Shown: piece by piece, positions 12,237 through 23,574 of the stretch | Position numbering within the stretch: the first letter of the stretch is position 1 | Layout: each line of letters begins with the position of its first letter | NCBI RefSeq assembly: GCF_900496995.4 | Contig: NC_044024.1 | Span: 1,116,001-1,180,000, forward strand | Reading direction: 5' to 3' | Length of the DNA: 64,000 nucleotides | DNA from: Aquila chrysaetos chrysaetos | Lineage: Eukaryota > Chordata > Aves > Accipitriformes > Accipitridae | Notes under the pieces: generated by a model | What the model saw: the letters and a program-made list of their open reading frames with translations, nothing else | Told to the model about the DNA's origin: nothing | Databases searched by the model: none | Position numbers and translations under genes: made by a program

Positions 12237-12254
12237 GGGGGGGGGGGGGGGGGG
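12237..12254 (+). repeat. G18 homopolymer
   Basis: Eighteen consecutive G residues. Such runs are unstable in length, can form G-quadruplex structures and are often misread in assemblies, so the exact length may be wrong. Confidence 0.9.
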
Positions 12255-13139
12255 AAGGAAAAAACCCCAACTCTCCCTCATTAAAGCTGAGCATCTGCAG
12301 AGTATACTGAAAGCAGAACAAATGGGAATGAAAATCTCCCCCACCACAAGGGCAGGGCCTGGCTTGTCGATGCTTATTTTAGATCGGAGCTGTGCTTTGG
12401 CAGGCGTGCCAGCGCGGAGCCCCGAAGCACTGGTGAGGGGAGGGAGCACCGAGCCACCGGGACTCGGTGTGCGGGGGCTGCCCCGCTGCCCGCAGGGACC
12501 CTGCTGCGGGAGCAGGCGGTCCCGAGGGCTAGCAGGACAGTGGATGCTGCCTGGATCTGAGGGTGGTTGATGGTGAGCAAGACCACCCCCCCGGCAGCCC
12601 TCCGCAGAGCCGGCTTTTCCCACTTCCCTGTACAGCCCTATGTGTGAGCACCATTGCACACCTATTCCCCATCCGACCCGCTCTCCCGTACGTGCAAAGG
12701 CAACGCTCATGGCACGTGAACCCCACCAGCTAGAAAGTCAAACCAGACCCTCTGCCTTCCCCTCCCACCCCCGGGAAAATCCACAGAAGTGGCCGAAATG
12801 AATGAAGAGGGAGTGAATGTGTAACAATTTGGAGAAGAATTACTCCAAGAGACTAAAATATCACTGGCACCCTGGTGGCTTTAATGCATTCTGCCTCTTG
12901 GCCCTGAATAAATAACAATGGAAAAGCAACCCCAGAGAAATATCAACCAGACAAAGTACATCAGCAGACCAGAGTGGGAGCTGAGGAATGTATTTAAACA
13001 GAGAAAACACTGAGAACACAAAAGCCATGCTGGATGCTGAAAGGGCAACCAATGGGTAGGTTAGGTGGGTTATAAACTCTGCATTTCCATACTTTTTTCT
13101 TGTTTTCCCCAACACCCAATGGCCAGAAGCATCATGGTT
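12255..13139. other. Noncoding stretch, nothing recognised
   Basis: The first half is GC-rich with scattered CpG and a modest hairpin (CCCGCAG and CTGCGGG around 12494-12514). A 225-codon minus-strand frame (12033-12710) crosses it; the frame depends on the G-run and on GC-rich sequence and has no recognisable domain. Confidence 0.5.
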
Positions 13140-13445
13140 GCTGCTTCCTTAGTATTAATTGCATGCAGCAGGTAAATACTGTTTTAGAGGCATGGGCCAC
13201 AACTTATTAACGGATATTGTAGAAATCAGTTGGCCAAAATATATCCACCAGCAGTTTATGAGAGGTGCAAAATCCAGATTTGAAAAAAACTATTTATTTG
13301 TGTAATTTTTTTCTTTATTTCAAACTGCCTTGCCCCTAAAGGAAAAACAATTGAACAGAACTAGAGACATTTAATTTTAATATTTTCTCCAACAGAAAGC
13401 CTCCGACTTTTCAATATGAAATTATTTTCATTTTTAAATTACATT
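13140..13445. other. AT-rich block
   Basis: A sharp change to AT-rich sequence with runs such as TTTATTTGTGTAATTTTTTTC and ATTTTAATATTTTCTCC. It may be a conserved element or the eroded remains of an old AT-rich repeat; I cannot tell which. Confidence 0.25.
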
Positions 13446-16139
13446 CGTCTAAATTTGTGTAGGGGTGTTTTGAGGAAAGGCTTGAAAATCTTCCCCTTCT
13501 GCCATAAAGCACTGCAGCTGTGGGGCTACAAGGCAGCAGGACTGGCCTCTGGCAGGGACTTCCAGAGTCAGCACCTCCGTGGTTTACCATCGTCTTTCCT
13601 TCCTGGCAAGCTACTGCTTCAAGCACGGGGAGTCGCTGATGAGGTACAACCTCCCCAGCTTGTGGCTGAAAGAGCATCCTTGCCTGGCTGTGACAGGAAG
13701 GAGCGGCATTGGGAATATCCACCACTTAACCCTGAGAAGGTGCTTCGCAAACTGCAAAGCATATCGATGTCATTACGGGGCAGAAGTACTGGAGTGACCT
13801 CTAAGGTCCATCAAGTGATATTATTTTGGCAAGCTGTACTCCAGGAGCTTGCCGTAGAGGTGTTTTCTTGGCTCCCACTGTTCTGCCAAACAGTCCCCCA
13901 CAGCTGGCTGAGCTCACGGCTTGCAAACTGTGTTCAGGCTCAGATATCTTAATGAACAATATATATGCCCTTAGTGCTGCTGGTTGTTCCTTCCTGTTTT
14001 ATATGGAAGGCTATACCGAATGGAGAGGACCTGCCAAGCATCCTTCTTTTATGCTGACTGGCAAATAAATCCAGAAAATAGATGTGGAACACTTGCAGAA
14101 AGTAAGTGTACACAGCAGTCATGCCGCAGGGTGGGAAGGGGTAGGTGGCTGATTGCATGGTGGCATTTCTGTTGCATGGACATGTCTGTACCTTGTCCAT
14201 GCTGTGACCTGACGCTGCCATCCAGAGGTGAGGATTGCTCCCCACCAGCTCACCTCTCAATTAAAACTCTCGCTGTGGAGCCTGGGGAGGAAGAAGCTCC
14301 TCCAAGAACCATTGCAGAGAGCTGAGTGTGCTCCGCCTCCTCCATAGATGAATGACCCCCATTATCTGGGAAAAGGGAAAATGCAAATGAACCAACCATC
14401 CCTCAGTAAGAGTCAGGGGTTCAGGTGCCTCCATAGCTCTGTGTTTGTCATGGCTTCATCTGTCTCGAGAAGGAGCTGGAAGCCACCCAACGCATGAACG
14501 CTTGTCCTGCCTAGATTTTCCTTATTTTCCACTAAAACACCGTTGAAGAGCGCGAGCAGAGATCTTTTCCAGTGACTATCAAGTGCGGCCTTTGACCACA
14601 GCCAAGCAGACGAGGGGCTGCTCCCTTTCTTTCCCAGCAGTGAGAGCATCGGGGTCACCAGAGAAAGCCACCCACGGTCTCTTCCCCGTTCCCACCAGTG
14701 GACCCTGAAGACTTCACTAGGTGGGAAGGCAGAGGTAGGGTTGATCTGAGGCTCCCTGTGGCTACAGGGCGAAACCTCCCAGCGTGGCTGCCCGCAGAAA
14801 GAAGAGAGGCGGCTGTGAGGTTTTAGGCTGAGCAGCGTTGCAGAAGTTGAGGTTTCACAGGACAATGACAACTGTAAAACAGGGAAATAGATCTGGGAAA
14901 CCTGCTGAGCCACAGCTGGGCTTTCTGACCTGAAGAATTATCAGACACTCTTAATGATTTGTGTCAATTCTGTGCCACCAATTTTCTCCCTGTCCGTTAC
15001 TAATAAAAAAGTAAGAGGCACTGGGTCTTTGTAATGGTCTCCTGATGGGTGATACCAGTGACGAGCAATGCCAGCGACAAATTTAATGAGAAACAGAGAC
15101 TGCCCTTTGACAGACGCTGCCCTGTGATGACATGCAAAAGTGAGGTATGTCAAAGTGCATTATTTTATCTAATAATTCTCATTTTCTTTTGGATATGGTT
15201 GTTTCTTGGTTGTTTCTTAGGATTCCCAGTGTAACACAAGGAGCTCTTATTAATCCATTTCAGTGATTCCTTGGGATGAACAAACTCTTTCCGCCTAATT
15301 TCAAACCCACTTGAACATTATGGATTTGAAAGTTTGTCTAAAGGATCAAAGGCTACAGAGTCCCTGTTGCAGGAGAGACTGTGAAAAAGGGCACAGAGAA
15401 AAACACGCTACAGCTAAAATAACCCAGTACATATACCACACCCTCTGTTAGCTAAGCTCCAGCAGAAATCCTATCCCCCCCAGCACAGAGCAAATGCTAT
15501 CCATCACAGTTTTGGGGTTTTTTTTTAAACCCAATTTGTGGAGGCATGGCTTGAAGTCTTAAGGAAGGTTATTGTTCCAAAATATTGGTGAACTGGGCAA
15601 ACTTCTAAAAACGTTTCAAGATAGTCACAAGTCCTTTTGGTCCCTTCTGATCACCCTACCCAAACCAACAGATTGGACACACATCTGAGACTTTTCAGTC
15701 TTTGTGGGCAACTGTTAATGAGCAGAACATCAGGAAATTACATTCAGTGGCGCTCTGCTGGCACAGACCTGGCACGAGACGAGAACCGAGCTGCAGATGA
15801 AGGGTTCGAGGCTGAGGCACCCAGCCCGCAGCCAACCCAGCAATGCTGGGGGTGCCGAGCATCTCAGAGAAGAGCCTCCTCTCCCAACATGTCCTCTGTG
15901 AGCAACGGAGAGACTTGACAACCTCCTGGAGACAATTCTGGTCTAGTGGGCTGAACATGAGCATCTGCCCTCCAAATCTGGGCATGTCAGTTGGACATGT
16001 GGATGGGACCCACCTGGCTTGTGCATGTAGGTGAGTCAGGCATAAAGGAAAAAAGAAGAGGAATCCATTCTGGACATGGGAATAGAGTCTGTGCTAGCTA
16101 GCATTACACAAAATCCCCCTGTAAAAGAAGATGGAAAAC
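13446..16139. other. Noncoding stretch, nothing recognised
   Basis: A 178-codon plus-strand frame (13416-13952) and a 166-codon minus-strand frame (14413-14913) are present. Neither shows a domain or good flanking splice sites. A short CCCCCC-rich and T-run area lies near 15475-15530. Confidence 0.5.
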
Positions 16140-16184
16140 TTCTTAATGGATCAGAAAGCAAGTTCTTAATGGATTGGAAAGCCA
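16140..16184 (+). repeat. Tandem duplication of a ~22-base unit
   Basis: TTCTTAATGGATCAGAAAGC (16140) is followed immediately by TTCTTAATGGATTGGAAAGC (16163), with two differences over twenty bases. It is a local two-copy duplication beside a CR1 fossil; it may lie inside the same decayed element. Confidence 0.65.
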
Positions 16185-16379
16185 CCGGTGGAAGCAATGG
16201 TATAACAGAACAGACCGAGACATGCCAGAACAGGCCTGGAAATGTGTTTCAGGACTTGCAAGAAGCTGCTTGTGTGATTGTGGCATGTATTTGGTCTCTG
16301 GGGAGAGGAGGACAATTATGGAGGGTGGAAAAGCTGGGAGAAGCGCATTTTTCGTTTTGATCTTTGCTGTAGAAGACAA

Positions 16380-16660
16380 TGAGGGGAAACATTTCCATTT
16401 CAAAGGCATTGTGTATAGGAAATCAGAATGTGACCTTAACTGTGAGGGAAGTCTCTAAGGAGGAAATCAGGGAGCAACTGGAGAAAGTGTAGTAAATCAC
16501 CAAGACTGGATGGTATTTATCCAAGAGTTCAGAAAGAAATAAAGTGTGAACTACTGGGAAGGTAATGACATGGATACACAATATATTCTGGGGTGAAGGG
16601 AAAGGAATCACAATAACTCCTGTGGAACTGCAGTCAAAGATGATACCAAAATAAGAGTAA
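16380..16660 (+). mobile_element. CR1-type LINE fossil, reverse transcriptase part
   Basis: Two parts of a CR1 ORF2 are readable on the plus strand. From 16451 the reading VSKEEIREQLEKV corresponds to the segment just before the reverse transcriptase core. After two stop codons and a frame change, 16494-16556 reads KSPRLDGIYPRVQKEIK, matching the conserved SPGPDGIHPRVLKEL-type box of CR1 elements. At 16633-16650 the reading VKDDTK matches the FADDTK catalytic box, which in an intact element lies far downstream. The copy has therefore lost several hundred bases between the two boxes and also carries stops and frameshifts. It is dead. Boundaries are approximate; the sequence back to about 16040 may belong to it. 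CR1 is the main LINE of birds, crocodiles and turtles. Confidence 0.75.
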
Positions 16661-17469
16661 TATGAGAGTCAGGCACAGATGTTTCCAAAATTCTCCAGAA
16701 AAAGAAAAATTAAAGCATAGTTTGGGAAGAGTTTTCCATCACTCCTTGGTCAGCCGTAGATCACCTGATGGTATTTTGATCTGACAATACTCTGCTACTT
16801 GCAGGGCTTTGCACTCGCACGTTGCTCCCCTGCTTGTTCCTGTAGGTAGTATCCGCAGGCAGCTCTTCTCCTGCCCATCCCCGACACGGGGACAGTCCCT
16901 GTGGCCCCGCGATGGTTCCCCCCCCGTTCAGGTTGCAAACTCCAAACTGCGGCACAGCTGCCAGGAAGCGTTTTCCTGATGTTAGGCACGAACTCCTCGA
17001 CAACCGATACCACAAGCCCTATAAAATGAGACATACTCAGAGACATGCCAAAAGCACATTGCAGCATGCTCTGCAGCCCCCAGTAACACAGTCCGGCAGG
17101 TATCACGTTGTGCTATCCAACAGGGTACAATGGAGGGGCCGGATCCATCACCAACACTCAGATCCAAGAATGGCTGGGTGGAAACCGGACCACTACATGC
17201 TCTAATTCCTGCGTACTGAGTCATGCAACAGCAGTGACCAGGTGACAAAATGTCTGTCGCTCCTACCCCAAGAAGTGCCCGTGACGAAGGAAGAGCGGTT
17301 CCCGAAGAGAGGGTCCCTACCCCCTTCACCGAGAGTTGGTTGCCTGTAAAACTATACACCGAAACATCACAGCCGGGGGATTTGACCGCACGCAGTGTCT
17401 CATTCTCCCACTTCTTCTGGTTCCCATCCAAAGGAATAAAGCCGCCTTGTGCAGGAGGACGACCGCCTC
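16661..17469. other. Noncoding stretch; faint possible CR1 remnant
   Basis: On the minus strand, bases around 16950-17005 read EFVPNIRKTLPGS, weakly similar to the CR1 3-prime region that covers the AGGAAAAA motif. The match is too short to call. Nothing else is recognised. Confidence 0.35.
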
Positions 17470-18245
17470 CATTCAGGGCCATAATGGGAGCTGACAGCTC
17501 CGGCGGGCAGCCCGGCGCGGGCAGCCGGCGCGGGCATGCAGGCAGCTCTGCTCCTGTCCCCCTGACAACGGCGAGCCCAGTCTCACCCTGCTGCCTGCAA
17601 AAGGTTAAACACGAGCCACTTCCCTTCCTTTTATTATCATTTTTTTTAATAACATTGTCTCCATTGTGTCACAGAGGGGCGAAATAATGCAGATTTGTGC
17701 TGAGAAGCCCTCCCAGCGGCGCGAGGACGCGACGAGAACAAGAAACCCCAGAAGTGCTGCAGACAGAAATACGAAATGCCATGGCAATGTTTAAGTCATT
17801 ATCCCAGTATGGGAGGCAGCCACCGCGAGAGGAGCCGGTACGCATGGGAGGGATGCGGCGAGCGAGGGAGGGGGTGAAAGGGAGAGTGCGAAGGCTGGGA
17901 GATAACAGCCGGAGGTGGGCCCACATCTCTGCCCCGTGCTCCTCGACAGGGACCCCTCACGCTCCACGGGAGAGGAAGAAGCGCTTCTTTCCAGGCACAA
18001 ATGCTGCCGGTGCCTTGTTATTGTAAGCGGCAGCAGGGCTGGTGAGGAACCGTGGGCATTTACCCGGAGGGAGAGGCTGCTGGCATCCCTTGGTGGTGCA
18101 GCCCCCAGGGACCCCGGGGGGGGGTCCCTCCCCGGCGGGGGGTCCTGTGCCCCTGCCCGGGTACCGAGGGGTGAAGTCCCCCGGGAGCCGCCTGGCGAAG
18201 GAGCGGGGCTGCTGCGGTGCCATGGCAACGGACCTCCTCTCCATC
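17470..18245. promoter_or_regulatory. CpG-rich patch around a regulatory-looking core
   Basis: CpG is dense at 17490-17540 and 17710-17900 and again at 18105-18240. Between and beside these lie less GC-rich, non-random pieces, such as 17630-17690 (ATAACATTGTCTCCATTGTG, two SOX-like ATTGT cores) and 17778-17815 (CCATGGCAATGTTTAAGTCA). At 18108-18128 GGGACCCC and GGGGTCCC form an 8-base perfect stem around five G residues. It is a candidate CpG island or promoter-proximal element for an unseen transcript; open frames here are GC artefacts. Confidence 0.35.
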
Positions 18246-18580
18246 ACACAGATAATTTCTGTGCGGAGAAGCTGTTTGCTGGAGTGGTTTTGAGGGCTTT
18301 GAATGCGACTTAGAATTTAAAAAGAGGAGGAAGAGGGTTAACTGCCTGAAAAGGCTGGGGGAGTTTGGGGACAGGCAGAAAAGCCCTTTTCACAGGTGTT
18401 CTTTGGTGTGGGAGAAAGGTCTGTCCATCAGGTGCCTTGAACTTACCAAGGACGTGTCCTGCCACCCTGCATGCTTCGGCTTTCAGATATTCCTGTCATG
18501 GTGGGCTTTTTTTGTTGTTTTTAATTTCAGTTCGGGAGGAAAGAAAGGACAAAAGGTACCATCACCCCACTTCTGTATCT
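18246..18580. other. Noncoding stretch; strong splice-acceptor-like site
   Basis: The sequence T7GTTGTTTTTAATTTCAG ending at about 18530 is a good splice acceptor by pattern, but the bases after it run into the GGAGA array with no convincing exon. It is noted only in case transcript data support it. Confidence 0.3.
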
Positions 18581-18650
18581 GGAGAGGAGAGGAGAGGAGA
18601 GGAGAGGAGAGGAGAGGAGAGGAGAGGAGAGGAGAGGAGAGGAGAGGAGA
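18581..18650 (+). repeat. (GGAGA)14 microsatellite
   Basis: Fourteen perfect pentanucleotide units, all purine on the plus strand. Perfect purity implies recent length change and a likely polymorphic locus. Homopurine tracts of this length can form triplex (H-DNA) structures. Confidence 0.95.
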
Positions 18651-20584
18651 GATGGGGCAGTAAATTCTAGCTCAGTACCAACTCCCCAGACATGCACCAT
18701 GAAATCCCATACTCTGCCAGATGCCCAGCCATTGGGAAATGGCTGACCAGCATTTCTAGTCCCCGAGGATATTTCGATGTCACAAACCCTACGTGTGGCA
18801 CTGCTCCAGGCACTGGGACCCATGGCCCACATTGCAGAGCACAGAGTATCTGCTCTTGCCCTCCAGAGCTGTTTTTATTCTGACCATGTGCAGTTCAGTA
18901 TCGTGGCTGTCCCCCAGATGCTGTTGGTTTCTTTTTGTTTGTTTGCTTTCCTGGCAACAGTCATCGTGGGGAGGGGACTTCTGTGGTTCAACAAGTGTCC
19001 TGGGACCACAAATCCAAACCCTGCAAATCCACGAGTGGAACAGAAGAAATGCAAGAGATGTGAGAACAGTCCTTTCTTCTCAGTTTGTACGTTTTCCAGA
19101 TGCCAGAACGATCCCAGTTGACTTCAGTCTACTAGTGGCATTAATTGATGAAATCGCTGCGGGATGCAAGGGAAGGGTCATTATTTACCTTTGGTGTGGC
19201 TCCACCGACAGCAGTGACGGTGTGCCAGGGAGGTGGCACTCCTCTGTCTCTGCTCCTAAGCAGATGCAGTCCCAGGTAACAGCAGTCCAAGCTTCCCAGG
19301 CAAATCCGAGAGCACTTAGTCGTCCCACGAGGGGCCATCTCACTGAAGGATAAACTTCATCTCAACAGCTCATTCAGGCTTTTGCTTTGTTGCCAAAACA
19401 GCCCGCAAGCAGGACTGGGAAAGGGGGAAGTGGTGGGACAGGGACAATTAGAGCCAACTGCGGTGGAGGGATTTTGAGTTGATCTCTTTTTTCCCCTTTT
19501 AATAGCGCTGTATTATAAATATCACAAAACCACATGTTATCAGACAGAATGAAACAATTATGCTCAGCTTCACAACTATGGGGATATGTGCCTTCGATGG
19601 GGCCTTGCGCTCTCTGATGTGGACACCTGCTCTCTAGAAATTTGATGGGTGAGCAGCAACTTGACCAGGATGTGGGCCCCAAGAAAACCCCGTAAGTCAG
19701 AGCAAATTTTAGTCATGACCAATTGGGTGCTACTGAAGGAAGAACTCATCCCAGTTGCTGAGTCATTTTAATCACACGCAGCTAATGACCTTCTGGGCTG
19801 GGGGAGCAGAGAGCCCGTGCGCGCTCTTGCAGACGGTTCTGATTTCTTCAGAGGACGCAGCGAGCCCTGGTAGGTATAATGGATATCCAGGCAGCTGGGG
19901 CTTAACTCCGACTCTCCTGAGCAGGTTCTGCTAGAAATAATGTCAGTGATTTTTCTGCCCCATTTGCTTTGTGCAGTTGTGGTTTTGCATTCATTTACTA
20001 ACAAAGCCCACTTCGGGTCCCCCCACCCTGCCACACGTGCATACTTTCTCTCTCTTCCCTTCCGATGTCAGGAAAGTTTTCCTTGAGAAGGGCTGCTTGC
20101 AGGCATCCCCCCATCCTTGGCCCGTTATTTATAGGGTACCTCTCTGCAGAGCACAATGCTGGGAGGTGAGTGAGTTATTGTTCTGGGTGACATCATGGAG
20201 TGGACTTCATAAGGGGGCTCAGCGGATGGTCTCTGAAGACAGCTGCGAAAAAGGCAGCCCTGAAGGATATGATGGAGTGGGTGAGACATAAATTTCTTAG
20301 GACAGGCAGTGAAAAAACGTTTACAGCCCTTCTTTCCTGAGTCTGGTTTCAATCAGAGTCCCAGCCGTTTCATTGATGCTTCGCACTAAGCACTCACTCA
20401 GACATACGCTTTATGTGCTCAACCTGCCTTATTTATTTTATTTTATTCCCTTTTTTACTGTTTTTAAAATGCACTGGTACAGGATGGCTTACAGATCCTC
20501 AGGCAGCCAGCTCCCATGCAAAGTAGCCACAGACAAAGGCTATCTGCCTGGATATGAATCTGGCTTGCAGACGGGAATCAACTA
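18651..20584. other. Noncoding stretch, nothing recognised
   Basis: Overlapping open frames on both strands (up to 186 codons at 18793-19353) look random in translation. No repeat family or RNA gene is seen. Confidence 0.5.
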
Positions 20585-20760
20585 AGAATAATATTGATAA
20601 CAGTAATGAAGGAATGGGTTTATAAAACCATCACATTGCAGTCTCAGTCTATAACAAACGTGGTATTAACTTTGACATTCATTAAGGCAGCTTGCCATTT
20701 CTTCCAGGCTTAATGGAAAATCTGTCTGTTTAGAAGTGTTTGTTGCAACTGCAGAGGTTA
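20585..20760. promoter_or_regulatory. AT-rich, regulatory-looking block
   Basis: It contains AATATTGATAACAGTAATG, ATTAACTTTGACATTCATTAAGG and GGCTTAATGG, a mix of GATA-like, TAAT and TTTGA cores. It is a conserved noncoding element candidate by composition only. Confidence 0.25.
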
Positions 20761-20934
20761 GGGGAATGGATAGGTTACTGATTAGAAAAGCCCTGAGCAC
20801 TTGGCTACCCCAAAGGGCATTTTAAGTTCATTCTTGGGCTTCTTGTTCCTATTTTTATTTTATCTCATGTCTTGGGGCAACTCTTTTCTAAATTTGCTGG
20901 GTCCAGCCTCAGGCATGCAGCAGGATGGGCTGTC

Positions 20935-21245
20935 CCCATCTCAGCCCTCAATGTCTGTCCAAACTGCTCCTGGAGACTGTCGGGATGGAGCCTCCACCAC
21001 TGCCCTGGTGTGGAGTCACCTTCCCAGTCTGGAGAAAGTTTTGCTCGTTGTGAGCCCAAATCTCCTTTGCTACAGCTTCAGCCCATGACTTCTTGTCTTC
21101 CTCCATCACAGATATGGAGAAAAGGCTACTTCTGTATTCTTGCTGCCCAGTTTTATAGATCTGAAGACTCTGTCGAGCCTGTTTGTCCCCAGCCTGTGCT
21201 GCTGTTGATTAAACAAGAGAGTTCATTTAGCCTTTTCAGTGGGAC
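20935..21245 (-). mobile_element. CR1-type LINE fossil, 3-prime part, minus strand
   Basis: Read on the minus strand, the segment carries the order of motifs found near the end of CR1 elements: GGAAGACAAGAAGTCATGGG (from GGACAAGAAGTAATGGG), then CTGAAGCTGTAGCAAAGGAGATTT-type sequence (from CTTAAACTGCAGCAAGGGAGATTT), then ACTTTCTCCAGACTGGGAAGG and GGTGGAGGCTCCATC. The upstream part (plus-strand 21130-21245) corresponds to the piece where a usual CR1 has the AGAAAAGACTG-like region and is poorly preserved. The terminal ATTCTATG-type tail is missing. The copy is an old, 5-prime and 3-prime truncated insertion with no coding capacity. Confidence 0.75.
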
Positions 21246-21834
21246 TTGAATTTCCCCAGCGAGTGACTGCAAGTCCTACAGCTTGGGTGAAATTAAACAT
21301 CAGGCACCTTCCCTCTGATCGGCAAGTCTCATGTTCCCCACATACCCAGTTCCTCTTTCACAGGCTTGACGGTCAAAATAGTTGTGCCTGGTTTTTGTGT
21401 GAGGAGACATGATTTTCACCCAAATCCTCGCTATATTCCCAGGGATCCTCCAGTAATATCAATACAGCTTTACTGGGGGTGATGGGAAGCCGGGCTGTTA
21501 ATGAAGCCCCCCGTTGCGCAGATGCCGTGGGTGAGGTGATGCAGAGCCCTTCTACCTTCACTTACCCAAACTGTGGATGCTGCCCACAGGTGTTTGCTTT
21601 CGAGCAGGACTCCCCTGCTCCCCGCAGCAAGGTGAAATGGCCTTTTCATCATCCTGAGCTTTGCAAAGCTTCTGCTGCACCAATCCTGGAGCCCACGAGG
21701 GTGCGAGAGGAGGCGGCACCCTTCCCAATGCCACCTTGAAGGCAGACTCGGCGGTCTCCCAGGCTGTGCCATCTGGACGAGCCTTTTGGTATCTCTGCAC
21801 ATCTCAGAGCTCTCGAGCTTAATGGAAGGAATAG
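21246..21834. other. Noncoding stretch, nothing recognised
   Basis: GC-balanced sequence with overlapping open frames on both strands and no family resemblance. Confidence 0.5.
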
Positions 21835-22070
21835 GCTTTCAGTTAGTACAGTGAGTTAATCTCTATCTGCCTCTCCCTGTAACGAGCCGGTATTTATCAG
21901 CATTCTGTATTTTACATATATGTGCGAGGCATTTAATAAAACCCAGACTGAGGAGATGAAAGATTTATCCGTTTGCCCTGAGAGATGTCCCTTGCGAGGG
22001 CAACTTGGGACTCGGGAGCGGAAACCTGGATTGTTTTTTATGGCAGCTGTGTGAAGAGATACAGAGCCTT
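21835..22070. promoter_or_regulatory. Regulatory-looking block
   Basis: It contains AGTGAGTTAATCTC, GGTATTTATCAGCATTCTG, ATTTACATATATGTG-like sequence and GCATTTAATAAAACC in an AT-rich block between GC-rich flanks. The mixture of TAAT, FOX-like and E-box-like cores and the sharp edges suggest a conserved noncoding element. Confidence 0.27.
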
Positions 22071-22074
22071 TGAA

Positions 22075-22230
22075 GTCCTCCCGGCCTCGCTTCCTCCCGC
22101 CTGCCCCCCGTGCCACCGGCTCGGCGCAGCGGGGCTCCCCCCTTCCCCCCGGCCCCGGTACGGTGGGGTCACGTCCCAGCCAGGAGAGACAGATCTGTGG
22201 CTAGAGCACGGCCGAGCCGGTGGGAAGGGC
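22075..22230. other. Short CpG- and C-rich patch
   Basis: CpG is frequent within a polypyrimidine-rich stretch, followed directly by the GGA array. It is too short and skewed to be called an island with confidence. Confidence 0.3.
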
Positions 22231-22244
22231 ACGGAGTGATGCAC

Positions 22245-22301
22245 GGAGGAGCAGGAGAAGCAGGAGGAGGAGGAGGAAGAGGAGGAGGAGGAGGAGGAGG
22301 A
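22245..22301 (+). repeat. Imperfect (GGA)n purine tract
   Basis: GGAGGAGCAGGAGAAGCAGGAGG leads into an almost pure GGA/GAG array to 22301. The frames that run through it (poly-Gly or poly-Glu on plus, poly-Ser/Pro on minus) are artefacts of the repeat. Confidence 0.85.
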
Positions 22302-22949
22302 TGCCAGGCTGGCCACAATGCCATGCACTGGCTGGCTGGCATGGGCAGAGCCTGCTTAGCCTGCTCCATGCAGCCCCAAAAATCTCTTAGCAAGCCCTTC
22401 TGTTAGAACAATTTTCAGCATAAAATCGTAGCATGGAAACAACTGACTGCCCAGAAGGTGACAGCAGTTAGAGGAGAAGAGCCAGCCCTCTGCCATGCTG
22501 ACACACTGCCCGAGCCCAAAGACTGTTTCGGCTGGCGTGGGACACCCCGTAACGGCACGGCTGGCGTGCACGGCCACCGGGTCATCTCCGTCCCGCCACC
22601 CGCTTGCTTGGCTCTCAAATCCTCTTCAGCAAAGCATCTCAGGCCCCAGATGCTCTGCAGCACGGCAAACCACCCCGGACCTGCCGGCGGTAATGCCAAG
22701 CTGCCTGCCAGCAGGCTGAGTGATTCAGGCTGTGGGAAGGAAAAAGATGCTTCCCGTTAGGAGTGAGGCGGTGACATTTTGCCCGTAGTCCCCCAGGTGC
22801 CCATCTGCAGAAGGGCAGGGAGGCGTCAGGCAGGTGCCAGCCCAAATAAATACGAGGCGAGTGGTCCCCAGGGAACCATCGGGGCTCTGCCAGCAACGCT
22901 GGCTGGGCCCCGAGGACGGAGTCGGGAGGAGGGGCACTGTTGGTGCCGT
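22302..22949. other. Noncoding stretch, nothing recognised
   Basis: GC-rich sequence with several overlapping frames. No domain or repeat family is seen. Confidence 0.5.
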
Positions 22950-23330
22950 GGTTACTAATGAACAATTTTAATTTCTTCCATAAACAGCTAATAAAGCTCA
23001 TCTCTCTCTCCTTCTCTCTAATGTACCATTTATTTCTCGCTTTGAAAGGCGATCAAGGAAATTCACACAGAAGAATGGGAGGGGGGATTTGATGCTAAAT
23101 GTCAGCGCTGCCTGATGAAGCCTAATTCTCCCTCTGAGCAGCTGCAGCAGCATCTTCACTAACAGGGCTCTAAATGAGAAAGAGCCCGTGGCTTCTGGCG
23201 GCCGGGGGAGCTGACGGCGTCAGAGCCTGCCCTGGGATGCTTCCAGAGCCGATGGCCCACCCCGGGCAGCAATTCTGTTCATTGCAATTATTAGAAAGAC
23301 TCTCAGGATGGGCATTACTCATTGCTTTGG
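22950..23330. promoter_or_regulatory. Conserved-element candidate, two sub-blocks
   Basis: The first sub-block (22950-23110) contains TACTAATGAACAATTTTAAT, CAGCTAATAAAGCTC and CTTTGAAAGGCGATCAAGG: TAAT, SOX-like ACAAT and TCF-like cores close together. The second (23255-23330) contains GCAATTCTGTTCATTGCAATTATTAG and GGGCATTACTCATTGC. Both have balanced composition, few CpG and no simple repeats, the usual look of a vertebrate developmental enhancer. No alignment was possible. Confidence 0.35.
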
Positions 23331-23574
23331 AGAGGGACTGGGGACTCCTTACTTTGCGGGCAAGGGGAGGAGTGATGACCATCCTTTGCCCTTTCACCAG
23401 CTCAGCAGCTCCTAGCCCTCGCGTGTTGTGTTTTCTCCCGACCAGCCTGGTGTGCCCATCACCGCCAGGGCTCGGGCTGGGCGCTTGGTGCACAGCCCCT
23501 CCGTGCGAGTCAGCCACCTTGTCCACTTCCAGCCAGCTACGAGCTTTGCAAATACCAGTGAAAGACTCAGGAAA
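23331..23574. other. Noncoding stretch between two regulatory-looking blocks
   Basis: GC-richer spacer with no recognised feature. Confidence 0.5.

Noticed and set aside
12033..12710. 225-codon minus-strand open frame
   Set aside because: Runs through the G18 homopolymer and low-complexity sequence; no domain.
16950..17005. Possible minus-strand CR1 remnant (NIRKTLPGS reading)
   Set aside because: Too short and weak to separate from chance.
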